Shown: in pieces, positions 28,207 to 39,096 of the stretch
Layout of the letters: each line of letters opens with the position of its first letter
Position numbering within the stretch: position 1 is the stretch's first letter
Origin: Oceanitalea sp047302425
GTDB taxonomy: Bacteria > Actinomycetota > Actinomycetes > Actinomycetales > Actinomycetaceae
Assembly: GCF_047302425.1 (NCBI RefSeq)
Contig: NZ_CP154855.1
Span: 2,666,001-2,730,000, forward strand
DNA: 64,000 nt
Direction: 5' to 3'
Position numbers and translations under genes: made by a program
Notes under the pieces: generated by a model
What the model was told of the DNA's origin: nothing
The model's database searches: none
Seen by the model: only the letters and a program-made list of their open reading frames with translations

Positions 28207-28887
28207 ATGCCCGTGAGTGACTTCCTCGAGGTGCTCTCGAACTACGACATCGCCGGCGCCTACTGGACCAACCTCCGGCTGGCGTTCTTCTCTGCGGTCT
28301 TCTCGCTGGCCCTCGGCACCGTCCTGGCGCTCATGCGCATCTCCCCGTTCCCCTCACTGCGGTGGGCCGGGGCCACCTACGTCAACCTCGTGCGGAACAT
28401 CCCGCTCACCGTGGTGATGATGTTCGCCGCGTTCGTGCTCTGGCCCCAGCTCGGTGTCCAGTTCGCCGAGCGCTTCGACGCCAACTTCTTCTGGCTCGCG
28501 GTGTGGGCGCTGTCGGTCTACACGGCCTCCTTCGTCTGTGAGTCGATCCGCTCCGGGGTCAACACCGTCCCCGTGGGGCAGGCGGAGGCCGCCCGGGCGA
28601 TCGGGCTGCCCTTCGTGCCCGCCGCGCGGCTCGTCATCATGCCGCAGGCCTTCCGGGGCGCCATCGCGCCGCTGGGCAACACGCTCATCGCCCTCATCAA
28701 GAACACCACCGTGGCGGCGGCGATCTCCGTCAACGAGATCTCCCTGCTCATGGCGGGGATGCTCGACCGGGACGCGAACTACGTCATCCCGATCTTCCTC
28801 ACGGTGGCAGCCGGCTTCGTCGTCATCGTCATCCCGATCGGTCTGGCCGTCACCTACCTCTCCCGACGTCTGGCGGTGTCCCGATGA
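28207..28887 (+). CDS. gluC: Glutamate-type ABC transporter permease
   Basis: 226 residues with about five membrane helices. The cytoplasmic EAA loop (GQAEAARAIGLPFV ... IMPQAFR) contacts GluA. Start ATG 28207 with AAGGTGG close upstream; GTG 28213 is an alternative. The stop overlaps the gluD start as ATGA. Confidence 0.92.
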   Translation: MPVSDFLEVLSNYDIAGAYWTNLRLAFFSAVFSLALGTVLALMRISPFPSLRWAGATYVNLVRNIPLTVVMMFAAFVLWPQLGVQFAERFDANFFWLAVWALSVYTASFVCESIRSGVNTVPVGQAEAARAIGLPFVPAARLVIMPQAFRGAIAPLGNTLIALIKNTTVAAAISVNEISLLMAGMLDRDANYVIPIFLTVAAGFVVIVIPIGLAVTYLSRRLAVSR

Positions 28888-29771
28888 GCACACAGTCCGT
28901 CCTCTTCGACGCGCCGGGGCCCCGCACCCGACGCCGCATCCTCGTCGGGAACGTCGTGGGTGCCGTCCTCGTGCTCGCCGGCGCCGTCTTCGTGGTCTAC
29001 CAGCTGCACGTGCACGGCCAGCTGGCCGGTGACCTGTGGGCGCCGATGCTCGAGGCGCGCACCTGGCTGTACTACTTCCTGCCGGGCCTGCAGAACACGC
29101 TGGTGGCGGCGGCCTACTCGATCGTCCTCGCGCTCGTCTTCGGCCTGCTCTTCGGGGTGGGGCGGCTCTCCGGTGTGCGCGTGGTCCGGTGGTTCTGCGG
29201 TGTGGTCGTCGAGTTCTTCCGGGCAGTCCCGGTGCTCATCCTCATGATCGGCGGCTGGTTCTTCAGTGCCCAGTTCCTCCAGGTGGCACCGTCCCTGAGC
29301 CCGCTGCTCGGCGTGGTCATCGGCCTGACCCTCTACAACGGGTCGGTCATCGCCGAGCTCGTGCGCTCCGGTGTGCACGGCCTGCCGTCCGGTCAGCGCG
29401 AGGCCGCCCTGGCGATCGGGATGACCCGCGGCCAGTCGATCCGCTCCGTGGAGCTGCCGCAGGCGCTCATGGCGATGCTCCCGGCCCTGGTGAGCCAGTT
29501 CGTCGTCGTCCTCAAGGACTCCGCGCTCGGCGCGATCATCACCTACAGCGAGCTGCTCCGCTCGGCCCGGCTCATCGGCGCGGACGCCCCGTTCCCGGTG
29601 CTCCAGTCCTTCTTCGTCATCGCGGTCATCTACATCGTGCTCAACGCGGCGCTCGCCTGGGCCGCCGGGCGGGCGGCACGCCGGATCGGCGGGCGGACCT
29701 CGGCGCGGGTGAACCGCCCCGAGGTGCCCAAGGGCGGGGTGGACGTCACCGCCACCTACGGGACCGCCTGA
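28884..29771 (+). CDS. gluD: Glutamate-type ABC transporter permease
   Basis: 295 residues, partner of GluC in the transmembrane heterodimer. A first helix at about 22-45 precedes the MetI-like core; EAA loop GQREAALAIGMTRGQ. The last 35 residues are a basic cytoplasmic tail. Translation probably coupled to gluC through ATGA. Confidence 0.92.
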   Translation: MSTQSVLFDAPGPRTRRRILVGNVVGAVLVLAGAVFVVYQLHVHGQLAGDLWAPMLEARTWLYYFLPGLQNTLVAAAYSIVLALVFGLLFGVGRLSGVRVVRWFCGVVVEFFRAVPVLILMIGGWFFSAQFLQVAPSLSPLLGVVIGLTLYNGSVIAELVRSGVHGLPSGQREAALAIGMTRGQSIRSVELPQALMAMLPALVSQFVVVLKDSALGAIITYSELLRSARLIGADAPFPVLQSFFVIAVIYIVLNAALAWAAGRAARRIGGRTSARVNRPEVPKGGVDVTATYGTA

Positions 29772-29787
29772 GCCGGCCCACGCGGGT

Positions 29788-30371
29788 TCACCCGAGATAG
29801 TCGTCGGGGTTGCCCTCCGCGGCCTCCTCGCCCTCCGCGGCGAGGGCCTCGTCGACGGCGCGCATCGCGACGCCGGGTGAGTAGCCCTTGCGGGCGAGCA
29901 TGCCGGCGAGCCGGCGACGGCGCTTGTCGCGGTCGAGGCCGCGGCTCGCCCGGGCCTTGCGGACGGCGAGCTCGCGGGCGGCGGTGAGCTCGTCGTCGTC
30001 GTCGATCTGCTCGAGGGCCTGCTCGGCGACCTCGGGGCTCACGCCCTTGCGGCGCAGCTCGTGCGACAGGGCCCGCCGCGCGAGCCCCCGCTCCTGGTGG
30101 CGGGTGCGCACGAGCATCTCGGCGTAGGCGGTGTCGTCGACGAGCCCGACCTCCTCGAAACGGTCGAGGAGGCGCTCGGCGACCTCCTCGGGAACGTCCT
30201 TGGCGGCGAGCTTCTCGGCGAGCTGGGCGCGGCTGCGCGGAGCGGCGGCGAGCTGGCGCAGGAGGATCGCGCGCGCGACCTCCTCACCGGGCGGTTCGAC
30301 GTCCTCGGCGGCAGCGCCGGTGGTCGGAGGCTCGGGTGCGGGCCTCCGACCACCGGGTCGTGACGAGGGGC

Positions 30372-30375
<4 letters not shown>
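29788..30375 (-). CDS. recX: Regulatory protein RecX with likely CTG start
   Basis: 195 residues if read from CTG 30375. Tandem three-helix repeats typical of RecX are visible, for example SRAQLAEKL, AYAEMLVR and RRALSHELRRKGV. RecX caps RecA filaments. The conserved first repeat lies upstream of the first ATG in frame (30117), and no ATG, GTG or TTG exists between there and well inside recA. The CTG at complement 30375-30373 overlaps the recA TGA as CTGA, copying the ATGA/GTGA couplings seen elsewhere, with GAAGG about 8 nt upstream. A sequencing error or another near-cognate start is possible. Confidence 0.85.
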
Positions 30376-31412
<1,037 letters not shown>

Positions 31413-31594
31413 GTGGGTCTCCTTGTGTCGTGGCCGGCGGGGCGCGGCCGTGCGGGACGGGGCTGGTCTGTCAGGGCCCGCCCTCTCCGGACGGCTACCT
31501 GTGGGGAGGCTATGTCCGACCACTGACATCCGGGTCGCGGGCCCCACGTGCTGTGGAGACCAGCGGCTCGTCCTTCCCTGGGGACCAGCCTAGA

Positions 31595-31610
31595 CCGAAC
31601 GGGCGTTCGA
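31595..31610. promoter_or_regulatory. LexA box of recA
   Basis: CCGAACGGGCGTTCGA matches TCGAAC-N4-GTTCGA at 15 of 16 positions counted with the free spacer. It is in the gap between the DUF3046 gene and recA, the expected recA promoter region. Confidence 0.8.
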
Positions 31611-31645
31611 GTCCGCCCCCGACACGCGGAGGTTCTCCGAGCCGC

Positions 31646-31876
31646 TCAGCGGCGCTTGGGGTCCAGGGTGCCGCGGTGGCGCCAGCGCACCCGCTCGTCG
31701 AGGTCCATCTCCTCGCACACCGCGTCCCAGACCTCCTGCGGGGGCACGCCGTCCGCGAGCGCCGCGTCCGCCGTGCGGTTGCCGAGCGGCACGAGGACGA
31801 GCTCGGCCGCGAGCGTGCGCCCGTACGCCGAGCCGAAGGTCTCCTCCAGCGCCTGCCGGAACTCCGAGTGCTTCAC
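31646..31876 (-). CDS. DUF3046 protein
   Basis: 76 residues, small soluble actinobacterial family nearly always just upstream of recA. Begins VKHSEFRQALEETFG and has the conserved helix around VWDAVCEEMDLDERVRW. Function unknown. GTG 31876 is chosen as the family start; no strong RBS. Confidence 0.88.
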   Translation of the reverse strand: MKHSEFRQALEETFGSAYGRTLAAELVLVPLGNRTADAALADGVPPQEVWDAVCEEMDLDERVRWRHRGTLDPKRR

Positions 31877-31958
31877 CGCACCAGCGTGCCACGCCGACGC
31901 CGTGCAGCGCCCCCGCTGCCGAGGAGTGGATGTCACACCTGCCCTGCACAATGTCGGG

Positions 31959-34900
31959 ATGGTGGACGACGCGCTGGCCGGCTTCTCGGCGCCCACGCGC
32001 GCCTGGTTCTCGGGCGCCTTCGCCGCCCCCACCGCCGCGCAGGCCGGTGCCTGGGAGGCGGTGCGGGCCGGGGACCACGCCCTCGTCGTCGCCCCCACCG
32101 GCTCCGGCAAGACGCTGTCCGCGTTCCTGTGGTCGGTGGACCGCCTGCTCACCGGGGAGGACCCGCCACCCGAGCGGCGCGCCCGCGTCGTCTACGTCTC
32201 CCCGCTCAAGGCGCTGGCCGCGGACGTCGAGCGCAACCTCCGCTCCCCGCTCGTCGGCATCACCCGGGCGGCCGCCTCGGCGGGCACCCCCGTGCGGGAC
32301 GTCACGGTCGGCGTCCGCACCGGTGACACGCCGCCCGCCGAGCGCCGTGCCCTGGCCACCCGCCCGCCGGACATCCTCATCACCACGCCGGAGTCCCTCT
32401 ACCTCGTCCTCACCTCCGCGGCGCGCGAGGGGCTGCGCGGGGTGGAGACCGTCATCCTCGACGAGGTCCACGCCGTCGCCGGCACCAAGCGCGGGGCCCA
32501 CCTGGCCGTCACGCTCGAGCGGCTCGACGCCCTCCTGCCCCGGCCCGCCCAGCGGGTCGGGCTCTCGGCCACGGTGCGGCCCGTCGAGGCCGTCGCACGC
32601 TTCCTCGGGGGCGCCCGGGCACCGGAGGACGGCGGGCGGCCGGTCCGCGTCGTGCGCCCGGACATCGCCAAGGAGCTCCAGGTCGACGTCGTCGTCCCGG
32701 TCCCCGACCTCTCCGACCTGCCCGACGCGCCCGGCCGCGAGCAGACGGCCGCCGAGGAGGACCTGTCCGGCAGCGCCGCGGGCCGCCTGCCCGCCCAGCA
32801 CCGCGCCTCGATCTGGCCGCACGTCGAGGAGCGGCTCGTCGACCTCATCACCTCCCACCGCTCGACCATCGTCTTCGCCAACTCCCGCCGCGGGGCCGAG
32901 CGGCTCGCCGCCCGCGTCAACGAGGTGTGGGCCGAGCGCACCCGACCCGCGGACGACGAGGCCGCCACGTCCGCGCCGTCGTCGTCCCCGGGCTGGGCGG
33001 CGCAGGTGCCGGGCCAGTCCGGGACGGCCTCCCCCGCCGCGGACGGCGAGCTCGCCCGCGCCCACCACGGCTCGATGAGCCGCGAGGAGCGCACCCGGAT
33101 CGAGTCGGCCCTGAAGTCGGGGACGCTGCCCGCCGTCATCGCCACCTCCACCCTCGAGCTCGGCATCGACATGGGCGCCGTCGACCTCGTCGTCCAGGTC
33201 GGCTCCCCGCCGTCGGTCGCCTCCGCCCTCCAGCGGATCGGCCGGGCCGGCCACCAGGTCGGGGCGCTGTCCCGCGGCGTCGTCCTGCCCACCCACCGCG
33301 GGGACCTCCTCGCCGCCTCCGTCACCTCCGTGCGCGCGCAGGAGGGCGCGATCGAGGCGCTTCAGGTCGTCGCCAACCCGCTCGACGTCCTCGCCCAGCA
33401 GGTCGTCGCCATGCTCGCCGTCGAGGACTGGTCGGTCGACGAGCTCGCCGCCCTCGTCCGGCGTAGCGCGCCCTTCGAGTCCCTCGGCGACGCCTCCCTG
33501 CACGCCGTCCTCGACATGCTCTCCGGCCGCTACCCCAGCGAGGACTTCGCCGAGCTGCGCCCGCGCCTCGTGTGGGACCGCGCCGCCGGCACCCTCAGCG
33601 CCCGGCCCGGCGCGGTGCGCCTGGCGACGACGAGCGGCGGCACGATCCCCGACCGCGGCCTGTACGGCGTCTTCCTCGCCGCGGGTGCGAGCGCCGACGA
33701 CGGCGTCACCTCCGCCGGCCGCGGCGGGCGCCGCGTCGGCGAGCTCGACGAAGAGATGGTCTTCGAGTCCCGCGTCGGGGACACCTTCACCCTCGGCTCG
33801 AGCACGTGGCGGATCGAGGACATCACCCCCGACCGCGTCCTCGTCTCCCCCGCCCCGGGGCAGCCCGGGCGGCTGCCCTTCTGGAAGGGCGACTCCCCCG
33901 GCCGCCCGGTGGAGCTCGGCCGGGCGCTCGGCGCCTTCGTCCGCACCACCGCGACCCTGCCGCCCGAGCAGGCGCACGAGCGGCTCGCCGAGCAGGGCCT
34001 GGACGAGTGGGCCCGGGACAACCTCCTCGGCTACCTCCACGAGCAGCGCGAGCACGCCCACCTCAGCGACGACCGCACGATCGTCCTCGAGCGTTTCCGC
34101 GACGAGCTCGGGGACTGGCGGCTCGTCATCCACTCCCCCTTCGGCTCGCGCGTCCACACGCCGTGGGCACTCGTCCTGGCCGCCCGGCTGCGCGAGCAGC
34201 TCGGCATGGACGTCGCCGCGATGCCCGCCGACGACGGCATCGTCATGCGGCTGCCCGACGTCGGCTCCGAGGGCGGGGAGCTGCCCGTCAGCGCCGAGGA
34301 CCTCCTCCTCGACCCCGACGAGCTCACCGGACAGGTGGTCGACGCGCTGGCCGGCTCCGCGCACTTCGCCTCGCGCTTCCGCGAGGCCGCCGCCCGTGCG
34401 CTGCTCCTGCCGCGCCGTCGCCCCGACCGCCGCCAGCCGCTGTGGCAGCAGCGCCACCGCGCGGCCCAGCTGCTCGGCGTCGCGGTCGACCACCCCGACT
34501 TCCCCATCGTCCTCGAGGCCGTGCGCGAGTGCCTGCAGGACGACTTCGACACCCCGGCCCTCGCCGAGCTCATGGGGCAGGTCGCACGGCGCGAGCTGCG
34601 CGTCGTCGAGGTCGCCACCCCCACGCCGTCGCCCTTCGCGCGCAGCCTCCTCATGGGCTACGTCGGCCAGTTCCTCTACGACGGCGACGCCCCCGCGGCC
34701 GAGCGCCGCGCCGCCGCCCTCACCCTCGACCCCCGCCTCCTCGCCGAGCTCATCGGGCCCGGCGCCACCGAGCTCGCCGACCTCCTCGACGCCGGCGCGC
34801 TGGCCGAGATCGAGGCCGAGGTCGCCCTGCGCCGCTACCCCGCGCAGGACGTCGAGGCGCTGGCCGACCTCGTCCGCCGCCTCGGCCCCGCGACGACGGC

Positions 34901-36668
34901 GGAGCTCGCCACCCGCTGCGACCCGCCCACCGCCGTCGAGGGGTGGCTCGAGGAGCTCGAGGCGGCCCGGCGCGTCATCCGGGTCACGGTCGCCGGCGGC
35001 GTGCGCTGGGCGGTGCTCGAGGACGCCGGGCGGCTGCGCGACGCGCTCGGCGTGGCCCTGCCGGTCGGGCTGCCCGAGGACGTCCTCGAGCCGGTCCCCG
35101 ACCCGCTCGGGGACCTCGTGCGGCGCTACGCCCGCACCCACGGGCCCTTCCGCGCCGAGGAGCTCGCCGCCCACCTGGGCCTGGGCACGGCCGCGCTCGC
35201 GCCGGTGCTGCGGCGGCTCACGTCCGCGGCGGCCCTCGTCACCGGGCGGCTGCGCCCCGGTTCGGAGTCCGGCGACGAGTACTGCGACGCCGAGGTGCTG
35301 CGCCGCATCCGCCGGCGCAGTCTCGCGGTCCTGCGTGCCGAGGTCGAGGCGGTGCCGGCCGCCACGCTGGGGACCTTCCTGCCGCGCTGGCAGCAGGTCG
35401 GCACCGCCGGCTCGGGCACGGCCGCGCTGAGCTCGGTGGTCGACCAGCTGGCCGGTGCCCGCGTGCCCGCCTCCGCGCTCGAGTCGCTCGTCCTGCCCGC
35501 CCGGGTGAGCGGCTACCGGCCCGCCCTGCTCGACGAGCTCACCACCGCCGGTGAGGTCGTGTGGTGCGGCGCCGGCGCGCTGCCGGGGGTCGACGGCTAC
35601 CTCGTGCTCGCCCCGGCCGACAGCCCCGAGCTCCTGCCCCCGCCGCAGGAGGTGCCCGAGGACCCCCTCCAGCACACGATCCTCGAGGCGCTCGCCGGCG
35701 GCGGGCAGTTCTTCCGCGACCTCCTCGCCGCCTGCCGCGAGGAGGACGCCCTCGCGAGCACCGAGCGGGTGCTCGACGCCCTGTGGGAGCTGGCCTGGGG
35801 CGGGCACGTCACCAACGACTCCCTCGGCCCGGTCCGAGCCCGGCTCTCCGGCGGCCGGCCGGCCCACCACTCCGCGCGGCGCCCGCCCCGCGCGAACGGC
35901 GCCCTCTCCCGCCGTCGTTCGCTCATGGCCGCCGCCGGCTCCCGCCCCGGAGGCCCGCAGCCGCCCGCCGCGGCCGGGCGCTGGTCGCTCGTCGCGCGTG
36001 GCGGCGACACGTCGACCGCGCTGCTCGCCCAGGTGGCCGCGCTCCTCGAGCGCCACGGCGTCCTCACCCGCGGCGCCGCGGGACTGGAGGACCTCCCGGG
36101 CGGCTTCGGGACCGCCTACCCCGTCCTCACCCGGCTCGAGGACGCCGGCAAGGTCCGCCGCGGGTACCTCGTCGAGGGGCTGGGCGCCGCCCAGTTCGCC
36201 CTGCCCGAGTGCGTCGACCTCCTGCGCGACGCCGTCCGCCGGGAGGACCCCTCCGCCCTCCTCCTCGCCGCCACCGACCCGGCCAACCCCTACGGCGCCG
36301 CCCTCCCGTGGCCCGAGACCACGACCGAGGGGGCGCGCCCGCGGCGGGCGGCGGGCGCCGTCGTCGTCCTCGTCGGCGGCGAGCTGTGCCTGTACGTCGA
36401 ACGGGGCAGGCGCACCCTCCTGTCCTTCACCGCCGATCCCGGCCGGCTCGCGGCGGCCGCGCAGCAGCTCGCCGCCACGGCCGCGGGCGGGACGCTGGGC
36501 CGCCTCACCCTCCAGCGGATCGACGGCGAGCCGGCGCTCAGCGCGGGGAGCCCGGCGCGCGAGGCGCTCGAGGCCGCCGGCTTCTTCGCCACCCCGCGCG
36601 GGTTGCGGCTGCGGGAGGACGGCCCGGCGCGCCGGGCCGCGGAGGGGGCCACCCGTGCCCGAGGGTGA
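31959..36668 (+). CDS. lhr: Lhr-type large ATP-dependent helicase
   Basis: 1569 residues. SF2 core with APTGSGKT at 45-52, DEVHAVAGTKRG, SATVRP, an ELGIDMG motif and QRIGRAGH, then the winged-helix/Lhr core and a long C-terminal domain. Mycobacterial Lhr is a 3'-5' helicase preferring RNA:DNA hybrids. ATG 31959 is 6 nt after CACAAT (31947-31952), so it is probably leaderless. The nei2 start lies within the last codons. Confidence 0.94.
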   Translation: MVDDALAGFSAPTRAWFSGAFAAPTAAQAGAWEAVRAGDHALVVAPTGSGKTLSAFLWSVDRLLTGEDPPPERRARVVYVSPLKALAADVERNLRSPLVGITRAAASAGTPVRDVTVGVRTGDTPPAERRALATRPPDILITTPESLYLVLTSAAREGLRGVETVILDEVHAVAGTKRGAHLAVTLERLDALLPRPAQRVGLSATVRPVEAVARFLGGARAPEDGGRPVRVVRPDIAKELQVDVVVPVPDLSDLPDAPGREQTAAEEDLSGSAAGRLPAQHRASIWPHVEERLVDLITSHRSTIVFANSRRGAERLAARVNEVWAERTRPADDEAATSAPSSSPGWAAQVPGQSGTASPAADGELARAHHGSMSREERTRIESALKSGTLPAVIATSTLELGIDMGAVDLVVQVGSPPSVASALQRIGRAGHQVGALSRGVVLPTHRGDLLAASVTSVRAQEGAIEALQVVANPLDVLAQQVVAMLAVEDWSVDELAALVRRSAPFESLGDASLHAVLDMLSGRYPSEDFAELRPRLVWDRAAGTLSARPGAVRLATTSGGTIPDRGLYGVFLAAGASADDGVTSAGRGGRRVGELDEEMVFESRVGDTFTLGSSTWRIEDITPDRVLVSPAPGQPGRLPFWKGDSPGRPVELGRALGAFVRTTATLPPEQAHERLAEQGLDEWARDNLLGYLHEQREHAHLSDDRTIVLERFRDELGDWRLVIHSPFGSRVHTPWALVLAARLREQLGMDVAAMPADDGIVMRLPDVGSEGGELPVSAEDLLLDPDELTGQVVDALAGSAHFASRFREAAARALLLPRRRPDRRQPLWQQRHRAAQLLGVAVDHPDFPIVLEAVRECLQDDFDTPALAELMGQVARRELRVVEVATPTPSPFARSLLMGYVGQFLYDGDAPAAERRAAALTLDPRLLAELIGPGATELADLLDAGALAEIEAEVALRRYPAQDVEALADLVRRLGPATTAELATRCDPPTAVEGWLEELEAARRVIRVTVAGGVRWAVLEDAGRLRDALGVALPVGLPEDVLEPVPDPLGDLVRRYARTHGPFRAEELAAHLGLGTAALAPVLRRLTSAAALVTGRLRPGSESGDEYCDAEVLRRIRRRSLAVLRAEVEAVPAATLGTFLPRWQQVGTAGSGTAALSSVVDQLAGARVPASALESLVLPARVSGYRPALLDELTTAGEVVWCGAGALPGVDGYLVLAPADSPELLPPPQEVPEDPLQHTILEALAGGGQFFRDLLAACREEDALASTERVLDALWELAWGGHVTNDSLGPVRARLSGGRPAHHSARRPPRANGALSRRRSLMAAAGSRPGGPQPPAAAGRWSLVARGGDTSTALLAQVAALLERHGVLTRGAAGLEDLPGGFGTAYPVLTRLEDAGKVRRGYLVEGLGAAQFALPECVDLLRDAVRREDPSALLLAATDPANPYGAALPWPETTTEGARPRRAAGAVVVLVGGELCLYVERGRRTLLSFTADPGRLAAAAQQLAATAAGGTLGRLTLQRIDGEPALSAGSPAREALEAAGFFATPRGLRLREDGPARRAAEGATRARG

Positions 36669-37434
36669 CATCGTCCTGCGGGTCGCCCGGCGGATGGACG
36701 CCGCCCTCGCCGGCCAGCGGCTCGTGCGCGGCGAGCTGCGCTGGGGCCGGCTGGGCGACACCGACCTCGCGGGCGCCGTCGTCCTCGGCAACCACCCCGT
36801 GGGCAAGCACCTGCTCACCCGGCTCGACGACGGCCGCACCCTCCACACCCACCTGCGCATGGACGGCAGCTGGTGGATCACCCGCGCCGGGCAGGAGCGC
36901 GGAGCCGACCGTGCCCACCGGGTGCGAGCCGTGCTCGGCACCGAGCGGTGGACGTGCATCGGCCGGCTGCTCGGCATGGTCGACCTCGTCCGCACCCGCG
37001 ACGAGCACCTCGTCGTCGGGCACCTGGGACCGGACCTGCTGGCCGACGACGTCGACCTCGAGGAGTGCGGCGAGCGGGTCCGCGCCCAGGGTGACCGCCC
37101 GATCGGTGCGGTCCTCCTCGACCAGACCGTCGTCGCCGGCATCGGCACGCTCTACCTCGCCGAGTCCCTGTGGGCCCACGGCGTCCACCCGCTGCGCCCC
37201 GCGCGGGACGTCACCGAGCCGGTGTGCGCCACCGCCCGCCACCTCATGCTGCGCTCGGCCGACGCCCCGCTGCCCACGGCCACCGGGGAGACCGGGCCCG
37301 GACGCGGCAGCCACGTCCACGGCCGGCGCGGACGACCGTGCCGGCGCTGCGGCACGCCGATCGTCGAGATCCAGGTCGGCCCGCCCGGCCAGGAGCGGCC
37401 GGCCTTCTTCTGCCCGCACTGCCAGCCGGCCTAG
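36655..37434 (+). CDS. nei: Endonuclease VIII-type DNA glycosylase Nei2
   Basis: 259 residues. After removal of the initiator, Pro-Glu (PEGD) forms the catalytic N-terminus of the Fpg/Nei family. The helix-two-turn-helix region (QTVVAGIGTLYLAE) and a C-terminal zinc finger (CRRCG ... FFCPHC) are complete. Removes oxidised pyrimidines. GTG 36655 overlaps lhr by 14 bp, an arrangement common in actinobacteria. Confidence 0.92.
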   Translation: MPEGDIVLRVARRMDAALAGQRLVRGELRWGRLGDTDLAGAVVLGNHPVGKHLLTRLDDGRTLHTHLRMDGSWWITRAGQERGADRAHRVRAVLGTERWTCIGRLLGMVDLVRTRDEHLVVGHLGPDLLADDVDLEECGERVRAQGDRPIGAVLLDQTVVAGIGTLYLAESLWAHGVHPLRPARDVTEPVCATARHLMLRSADAPLPTATGETGPGRGSHVHGRRGRPCRRCGTPIVEIQVGPPGQERPAFFCPHCQPA

Positions 37435-37442
37435 AACGACCA

Positions 37443-37474
37443 CACCCCCGCCGGCCGGTCGGCCGTCGGGGGTG
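37443..37474. terminator. Hairpin terminator between nei and clgR
   Basis: Outer arms CACCCCCG and CGGGGGTG with inner CGGCC/GGCCG pairs, 8 bp after the nei stop and 22 bp before the convergent clgR stop. Confidence 0.7.
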
Positions 37475-37495
37475 CGGGCAGTGCTGGGACGCGTG

Positions 37496-37804
37496 TCAGG
37501 CGACGCCGGCAAGCTCCTCACGGAGCGAGGAGACGAGCTCCTCGGGCACGGTGTCGGGCACGTGGACGCCCTCCGCGACCGCGATCCGGTCGCTGACCTT
37601 GCGCAGCACGAAGGACATGGGGATGTTGAGTGCGGTGCAGATCGAGGCGAGCAGCTCCGAGGAGGCCTCCTTCTGACCGCGTTCCACCTCGCTGAGGTAG
37701 CCGAGGGACACACGGGCCGCGGAGGAGACCTCACGCAGCGTCCGGCCCTGGTGCTGGCGCACCGTCCGGAGCACATCACCGATCTCGCGTCGTAGGACGA
37801 TCAC
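37496..37804 (-). CDS. clgR: ClgR-type XRE transcriptional regulator
   Basis: 102 residues. HTH with TLREVSSAARVSLGYLSEVERGQKEAS matched in parts to ClgR, the actinobacterial activator of clp protease and stress genes. The C-terminal tail ends in small residues (LAGVA), which may act as a degradation tag as in Streptomyces ClgR. GTG 37804 has AGGAGGTG at 7 nt. Neighbours cinA and pgsA are the standard context. Confidence 0.88.
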   Translation of the reverse strand: MIVLRREIGDVLRTVRQHQGRTLREVSSAARVSLGYLSEVERGQKEASSELLASICTALNIPMSFVLRKVSDRIAVAEGVHVPDTVPEELVSSLREELAGVA

Positions 37805-37953
37805 CGGGGCCACCTCCTGTCGCTCGCCGAAAGTCGTCTTACCGTACCCCGACCCGGGCGAGGGCGCGGGTCGGGCGGGGCGCCGTCCCACAGGGCGGCG
37901 TGTCGGTCGCACCTCGGTGCGGCCCGGAACACTGTTCGTCGTCATCAGTGTGG

Positions 37954-38445
37954 TCAACGGGCGGGCGCACCACTTTGTTCCCGGTCCTCCAGCAGCCCGA
38001 GGAGGAGGGCGAGCCCGGCCCCCACCGCCGCACGGCGCACGGCCGGCCGGGTTCCGGCGACCACCAGCCGGCGGACCCGCACCGTGCCGGCGAGGCTCGC
38101 GGCGACGAAGGCCGTGCCCGCGGGGGCGCCGTCGGCCGGACCGGGCCCGGCCACGCCGGTGGTCCCGATGCCGCAGTCGGCACCGAGCAGGCGCGCCGCG
38201 CCGAGGGCCAGCTGCCGGGCGACCTCGGGCTGGACCGGGCCGCCGTCGTCGAGCACCTCCTGCGCGACGCCCAGCACCTGCGCCTTCAGGGGCGTCGCGT
38301 AGGTCACCACACCGCCACGGACGGCGCTCGACGCGCCGGGGACGTCGACGAGGGCGGCGCTGACCAGTCCCCCGGTGAGGGACTCGCCGGTCGCGACCGT
38401 CAGACCCGCGGACCGCAGGCGCGCGACGACCGCCGCGGCGGTCAC
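37954..38445 (-). CDS. cinA: CinA C-terminal domain nicotinamide-nucleotide amidase
   Basis: 163 residues, the stand-alone amidase (PncC-like) domain. ATGESLTGGLVSAALVDVPG, GGVVTYA and GIGTTGVAGP are the family motifs; deamidates NMN in the pyridine nucleotide cycle. GTG 38445 overlaps the pgsA stop (GTGA). Confidence 0.92.
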   Translation of the reverse strand: MTAAAVVARLRSAGLTVATGESLTGGLVSAALVDVPGASSAVRGGVVTYATPLKAQVLGVAQEVLDDGGPVQPEVARQLALGAARLLGADCGIGTTGVAGPGPADGAPAGTAFVAASLAGTVRVRRLVVAGTRPAVRRAAVGAGLALLLGLLEDREQSGAPAR

Positions 38446-39035
38446 CGGCGGGCCGGGGCCCGCGCGATACGCACGGCACGCACGACGTAGTCGAGCCCGG
38501 TGACGACGGTGACGACGACCGCGAGCAGCATGACCCACCACGCGCACGTGAGGACGACGTCGGCCGCCGCCTCGGGGAGCAGGGAGCCCCACGGGACGAG
38601 GTAGGCGGTGATGAAGACGATCTGGAGGACGGTCTTCAGCTTGCCGCCGTTGGAGGCGGCCATGACGGCGCGGCGGACCATGACGAAGCGCAGCAGCGTG
38701 ATGCCGAGCTCGCGCACGATGATGACGACAGGCACCCACCACGGGATCGTGCCCTCCGCCCACAGCAGGAGGAGCGCCGCGATGACGAGCGCCTTGTCCG
38801 CGATGGGGTCGGCGATCTTGCCGAAGTTCGTCACCAGGCCGCGGCTGCGGGCGATGTGGCCATCGAGCTTGTCGGTGGCGGCGGCGAGGAGGAAGACGGC
38901 GGTCGCCCCCACGCGCGCCGCGGTGGAGTCGCCGAGCATGAGGACGGCGAAGACGGGCACCAGGGCCACGCGCGCCATCGTGAGCACGTTCGCCAGGTTC
39001 CACAGCGGGACGTGCGGGGGGTTCTCCGTCGACAT
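38442..39035 (-). CDS. pgsA: CDP-diacylglycerol-glycerol-3-phosphate 3-phosphatidyltransferase
   Basis: 197 residues, integral membrane enzyme of phosphatidylglycerol synthesis. The CDP-alcohol transferase motif D-G-x2-A-R-x8-G-x3-D-x3-D is complete (DGHIAR ... FGKIADPIAD). About six hydrophobic segments. Whether it makes phosphatidylglycerol phosphate or the phosphatidylinositol analogue cannot be told from the motif; position beside cinA/clgR favours PgsA. Confidence 0.92.
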   Translation of the reverse strand: MSTENPPHVPLWNLANVLTMARVALVPVFAVLMLGDSTAARVGATAVFLLAAATDKLDGHIARSRGLVTNFGKIADPIADKALVIAALLLLWAEGTIPWWVPVVIIVRELGITLLRFVMVRRAVMAASNGGKLKTVLQIVFITAYLVPWGSLLPEAAADVVLTCAWWVMLLAVVVTVVTGLDYVVRAVRIARAPARR

Positions 39036-39096
39036 GGGGTCCAGGGTACGGGCCGGGGTGCCGGGACACCGACCGCCGCGCAGTACTCTCTGCGCC

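Noticed and set aside
31595..31625. GTTCGAGTCC resembling a tRNA T-loop
   Set aside because: Stem does not pair and no acceptor, D or anticodon arm surrounds it; it is part of the recA LexA box.
35551..37434. 627-codon frame as an Lhr-Nei fusion
   Set aside because: The upstream part is a shadow of lhr; Nei begins at GTG 36655 with the required PEG N-terminus.
37805..37830. ClgR autoregulatory site upstream of clgR
   Set aside because: Only one half of the CGC-N5-GCG pattern is present near TCGCTCGCC.
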